Assembly: GCA_003013855.2 (NCBI GenBank)
Contig: ML058447.1
Span: 1,736,001-1,800,000 of the forward strand
Length of the DNA stretch: 64,000 nt
Origin: Liriodendron chinense
Taxonomy: Eukaryota > Streptophyta > Magnoliopsida > Magnoliales > Magnoliaceae
Direction: 5' to 3'
A model generated the notes under the pieces. That model did no database searches. It was not told the origin of the DNA and saw only the letters and a list, made by a program, of their open reading frames with translations. Both the position numbers and the translations under genes were made by a program. This document shows, in pieces, positions 60,244-64,000 of this stretch; the first letter of the stretch is position 1, and each line of letters begins with the position of its first letter.

Positions 60244-60731
60244 AGCAAGAAGTTCCTGCGCTGGATGCTAGGTGGGGCCCACCGTGATGTTTGTATGAAA
60301 TCCACCCTGTCTATCCGATTTGCGATCTCATTATAGGACATGCGACAAAAAACGAGGTGGATCCATAGCTAAAGTGGGCCACACAAGAGGAAAGAGTGGG
60401 GTTTCAGTGACCACCATTGAAACTTTGTATGGCCACCAAAGTTTTGTATCATGCTAGTTTTTTTTTTTTTTTATTTCACTTCATCCCAGTGGGAACGAAT
60501 TTATAAACGGTTTGGATGGCACATAAACATCAACATAGTGCCTAGGGAGATTTCAACGGCAAGAAACTCTTTCCTTAGTTTTCCCTCTGGTGTGGCCCAC
60601 TTGAGTTGTGGATCCGTCTCATTTTTGTTGCATGTTCTAAAATGAGATTAAAAAAATGAATGAATGGTGTGGATTTCTCAAAAACATCATGGTGGGCCCC
60701 ACCTAGCATCCCAACACAGGAACTTCTTGCT
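60244..60731. repeat. foldback MITE with perfect-looking outer arms
   Basis: The left arm AGCAAGAAGTTCCTGCGCTG.. to GGATGCTAGGTGGGGCCCACC pairs with the right arm, with about three differences in 45 bp. The core is of the ATGTTTGT type. The outer arm is private. Confidence 0.9.
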
Positions 60732-60885
60732 TCCGAGGAAATCTTCGTCCAGTTGTGAGAAATCCACCATACGATAAGAAAAGTGGGTTAAAAATTGCCT
60801 ACCATTGAAATTTTGTCTTATTTGGTTGCAGAATCTAGATTCCCGAGAAAATTCAAATCCCATTGTTGGAATCTATGGGGGAGTT

Positions 60886-62880
60886 TGGCATCTCGACAAA
60901 AAAAAGTTTATTAGCTTATTTCTATAAATAAATAATAATAAAAAAAAGCTTTTTATTATTTGATGAAAGTATAATGAAGTGCTTATTTTTTTAGAAAGTA
61001 GCAAATAAACTCCTATTTAATAAGTTGGGGAGGGTTACTTTTGAAACTGAGCTTATTTGGCTTAAGCAGGTAGGCATTTGGGACTAATTTTTTTGACAAG
61101 TTTACTCATAAACTTTTTAAGTAATTTCTATCTTACCCTTTTCTCTTCTCTTTACAATTTCTTCAACAAAGGCCCACATGATGAACGACCCATAGTATAA
61201 GTGGGCCCCACATGATGAATGGCCCATAACAAAGGTGGGCCTACATAATGCATAGTCACATCAAAGTGTGGCCGTGCATGATGAACGATCCGCATCAAGC
61301 AAGCCCTACCTGATAATGGTCCACATCAAAGGTGGGACCCACACGATGGATGGTGGACATTGAATGTGGGACCACATGATGGAAGATTGACATTAAAGGT
61401 GGGCCCACATGATGAATGACCCATCTTGAAGGTTCAGCCCCACATGATGAGTGGTCCATAGCAAAGGTGGGACCTACATGATGGATGGTGAACATCAAAG
61501 GTGGGTCCCACATGATGGACTATTCACATCAAGTGGGCCCCATATGATAGATGGTCTACAACAAATATAGGATCCACATGATGGATGTTCCACATTAAAG
61601 GTGGGCCCACATGATGAATGACCCATCTTGAAGGTTCAGCCCCACGTGATGAGTGGTCCATAGCAAAGGTGGGACCTACATGATGGATGGTGAACATCAA
61701 AGGTGGGTCCCACATGATGGACTATTCACATCAAGTGGGCCCCATATGATAGATGGTCCACAACAAATATATGATCCACATGATGGATGTTCCACATCAA
61801 AGGTAGGACCCACGTGATAGATGGTGGACATTGAATGTGAGACCACATGATGGAAGGTTGACATTAAAGGTTGGCCTACATGATGAATGACCCATATTAA
61901 AGGTTGGGCCCCACATGATGGACAGTCCACAGCCAAGGTGGGACGTACACGATGGATGGTGGATATCAAAAGTGGGTCCCACATGATGGACTATCCACAT
62001 CAAGTGGGCCCCACATGATAGTGGTCCACAACAAAGGTGGGACCCACATGATGGATGGTGGACATCAAAGATGGGCCCCTCATGATAAATGATTCATATT
62101 AAAGTGGGGCCCCACATCAAGGTGGGCCCACATAATGAAAGGTTCACATTAAAGGTGGGCCCCACATGACGAAACATACGAATCAAGCTGGTCCCATTTG
62201 ATGGACAGTCCACGTCAAAGGTGGGACCCACGTGATGGATGATGCTCATTGAAGGTGGGCCCACATAATGGTCAGTTGATATCAAAGATGGGCTCACATA
62301 ATGAACGGCACATAATAAACGTGGGGCCCCACACAATAAATGGTCCACATCAAGGTGGGCCCACATAATGGACGGAGTGGGCTTTAGATGATGAATCGCC
62401 CACATAAAAGTGTGGCCCCTCATAATGGACAGTTCACATCCAGTGGGCCGTATGATGGATGATCCACATAGAAGGTGCACCCCACATGATGAATGGTGGA
62501 TATCAAAAGTGGGCCCCACATGATGGACAATCCACTTCATAAGGTAGGGCCCACACTATGGACACATCAAATTTGGAGTCCACGTGATGGGTGATGGGTA
62601 GTGACATTGAGGGGCCCCACATGATGTATGGTCCATTAAAACAACAATTTGGATTACTCTTATATTAAAGTTGTTGTAATCTTTAAAAATGACATGAATT
62701 ACCCCAAAAAAAGCCCTTATTTAAAAGTTTTACCAAACGTGCTTATTTTAAATAAGAGTTTTTTTTAGAAATTTTACCTAACGAGCTTATTTGAAACAAA
62801 AATATAACAAAAAGGATTTATTGAAGTAGCTCTTATTCAAAAAGCTCTTATTGAATTAGAGTAGAGATGCCAAACAAGCC
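60886..62880. mobile_element. probable non-autonomous element enclosing the minisatellite
   Basis: Inverted ends GGGAGTTTGGCATCTCGAC and GTAGAGATGCCAAACAAGCCC (one insertion), with AT-rich inner ends rich in AAGCTTTTT, TTATTTG and AATAAG on both sides. No transposase. No target duplication was found, so the limits are tentative. The 61165-62635 minisatellite fills the centre. Confidence 0.6.
61165..62635. repeat. minisatellite of GTGGGNCCCACATGATG units
   Basis: About 40 units of roughly 30-40 bp, each 'AAGGTGGGNCCCACATGATG' then 'GATGGTCCACATC' with variations. A 190-210-bp block (61400-61590) is repeated at 61600-61795, a higher-order duplication. Six or so minus-strand open frames here are by-products of the repeat. 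It is likely unstable in copy number. Confidence 0.93.
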
Positions 62881-63059
62881 CTAAAATTACAGAAATTGAA
62901 TTAGAAATCATCCAAAATTGTAGAAATTGAATTGGAAAATCAGATTCCATCTAAAACTTGCTATTTGATTGAAGTGTGTAATCCAACCATTGCTTGCGAC
63001 ATGGCCAACTTGGGCTTCAGATCCACCTGAGAACTTAACTCCTAGCCTATAGTAATCCC

Positions 63060-63660
63060 GCAAGCTAGATGGCAAATAAACATTAGAGTAGACCCTAGAA
63101 AGTTTTCAATGGTGGACGTTCAATCAACATTGTTTCCCTGTGGTGTGGTCCACTTGAGATTTAGATTTGCCTCATTTTTTGTCTAATGCCCTTAATTGAG
63201 CTTTCAAAACGGATGAACCACATGGATATAAAATGTATACTTCATAGATGTACAACATATACATAGATCCGTCAATATTGAATGACGCTCACTTCCGTAG
63301 AACACAATCTCCAAAATCCTATTTGTTTGGAATTTGCCGCCAAACACATCGGTTAAAATTGGATTCACTGGAATCCAGATTTTAAGCCGGAATTCTACAT
63401 GCCAACCAAATAGGCCCAAACAGGCCCTAAGGTCCACCATGATGTTTATATGCCATCCATATAAACTGAAAACTCAAAAGTATTAGCCTGATACAAAACT
63501 TTTGTAGCCCCATGAATGTTTCAATGGTGGGCTATCAATCCTCAATGTTTCCAATTGTGCAGCCCACTTGAGTTTTGGATCTGCCTGTCCTAACAAGATT
63601 TAGCAAAACAGATGAACGGATGGATTTCTCACAAACATCATGGTGGCCCTTCCTAGCACA
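63060..63660. repeat. two partial foldback copies
   Basis: 63060-63240 is a right half (AATAAACATTAGAG, then GTGGTCCACTTGAG). 63430-63660 is a short copy with GTCCACCATGATGTTTATATG on the left and CAAACATCATGGTGG on the right. Confidence 0.65.
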
Positions 63661-63844
63661 TGAAGCCAGATTAGTGTCAAGTAGAGGGCCGCTAGCTGAA
63701 AAAAAAAAAAAAAAGATGGCGACGATATTTATTTATTTTTATTTTTTTTACTAAATTTTCCAAATTACTTAAAAAATCAATGTGAGTGATGAAATTAAGT
63801 TTTATCAACCTGATTTCAAAGTAGAGAGCTGCTTGGCAAACGCA

Positions 63845-64000
63845 ATGCTCGCTCTCCGTATGGCTGCAAGCTCATCACCTCCACCCATTCTCTCCATCAT
63901 AGACATGTCCACCACCCTCTCAGAAGTGCAGCAGGCCCACGCCCACATGCTCAAGACCGGCCTCATCCATACTACATTTGCCGCGAGTCGCATTGTGGCC
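63845..64000 (+). CDS. pentatricopeptide-repeat protein, N-terminus (cut by window edge)
   Basis: A 52-codon frame open to the right edge. After ATG at 63845 comes a Ser-rich start, 'PPPILSIIDMSTTLSEVQQAHAHML', then 'KTGLIHTTFAASRIVA'. The order 'xLxxVxQxHAxMLKTGL' followed by a helix is the usual opening of PLS-type PPR proteins (E or DYW subgroup), RNA-binding factors imported into plastids or mitochondria. A second in-frame ATG is at 63860. No repeat can be counted because the gene runs off the window. The minus-strand frame here (63805-63993) is its shadow. Confidence 0.78.
   Translation, partial: MLALRMAASSSPPPILSIIDMSTTLSEVQQAHAHMLKTGLIHTTFAASRIVA

Noticed and set aside
61295..62540. 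Several His-Pro-rich minus-strand frames
   Set aside because: They follow the minisatellite unit in all frames and are produced by the repeat.

Overview
The window is plant nuclear DNA. Its genes are split by spliceosomal introns with GT..AG borders and match flowering-plant families. The intergenic DNA and introns are packed with decayed transposable elements: LINEs, Ty3 chromovirus, TRIM, hAT, Tourist and a foldback MITE family. The foldback family, with a core near GTGGGCCCACCATGATGTAT, recurs every few kb. That style is typical of large woody angiosperm genomes, possibly a magnoliid, but this is a guess from repeat style and no species is claimed.

Five host genes can be supported. (1) 3649-5881, + strand: a five-exon, 354-residue receptor-like kinase of the At1g78530 type. 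(2) 16680 down to 7182, - strand: a five-exon, 268-residue chalcone-isomerase-fold fatty-acid-binding protein resembling plastid FAP3. Its transit-peptide exon is separated from the rest by a 7.8-kb intron that holds a Ty3 retrotransposon wreck. (3) 22212 down to 21901, - strand: the first coding exon of a RADIALIS-like small MYB. (4) 51571 down to 28608, - strand: a seven-exon, 576-residue CorA-like divalent-cation transporter. (5) 63845 to the right edge, + strand: the N-terminus of a pentatricopeptide-repeat protein.

The CorA-like gene dominates the window. Its third intron (32026-49748, 17.7 kb) holds a layered nest of elements. A minus-strand LINE is split by a hAT-like element (33999-47206). 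Inside that lies a plus-strand LINE whose ORF1 carries an RRM domain. That LINE is split by a chromovirus (36158-41505, TSD AGGTG) and by a tandem TRIM array. The chromovirus carries a Tourist MITE in its 5' LTR; the TRIM array carries another hAT element, itself full of foldback MITEs. All seven coding exons stay in phase across this.

Other regions: 1-3600 is promoter or leader DNA of the kinase with foldback MITEs. 16700-21900 is intergenic with a hAT-like element, a (TA)n tract, foldbacks and a TRIM. 23860-27720 is a LINE relic carrying a copia-type solo LTR. 53100-63800 is intergenic foldback territory with a probable solo LTR and a 1.5-kb minisatellite. I see no operon-like cluster, CRISPR, phage or defence system. 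The notable content is the architecture: giant in-phase introns, nested insertions with visible target duplications, and a foldback family whose inverted arms differ from copy to copy.
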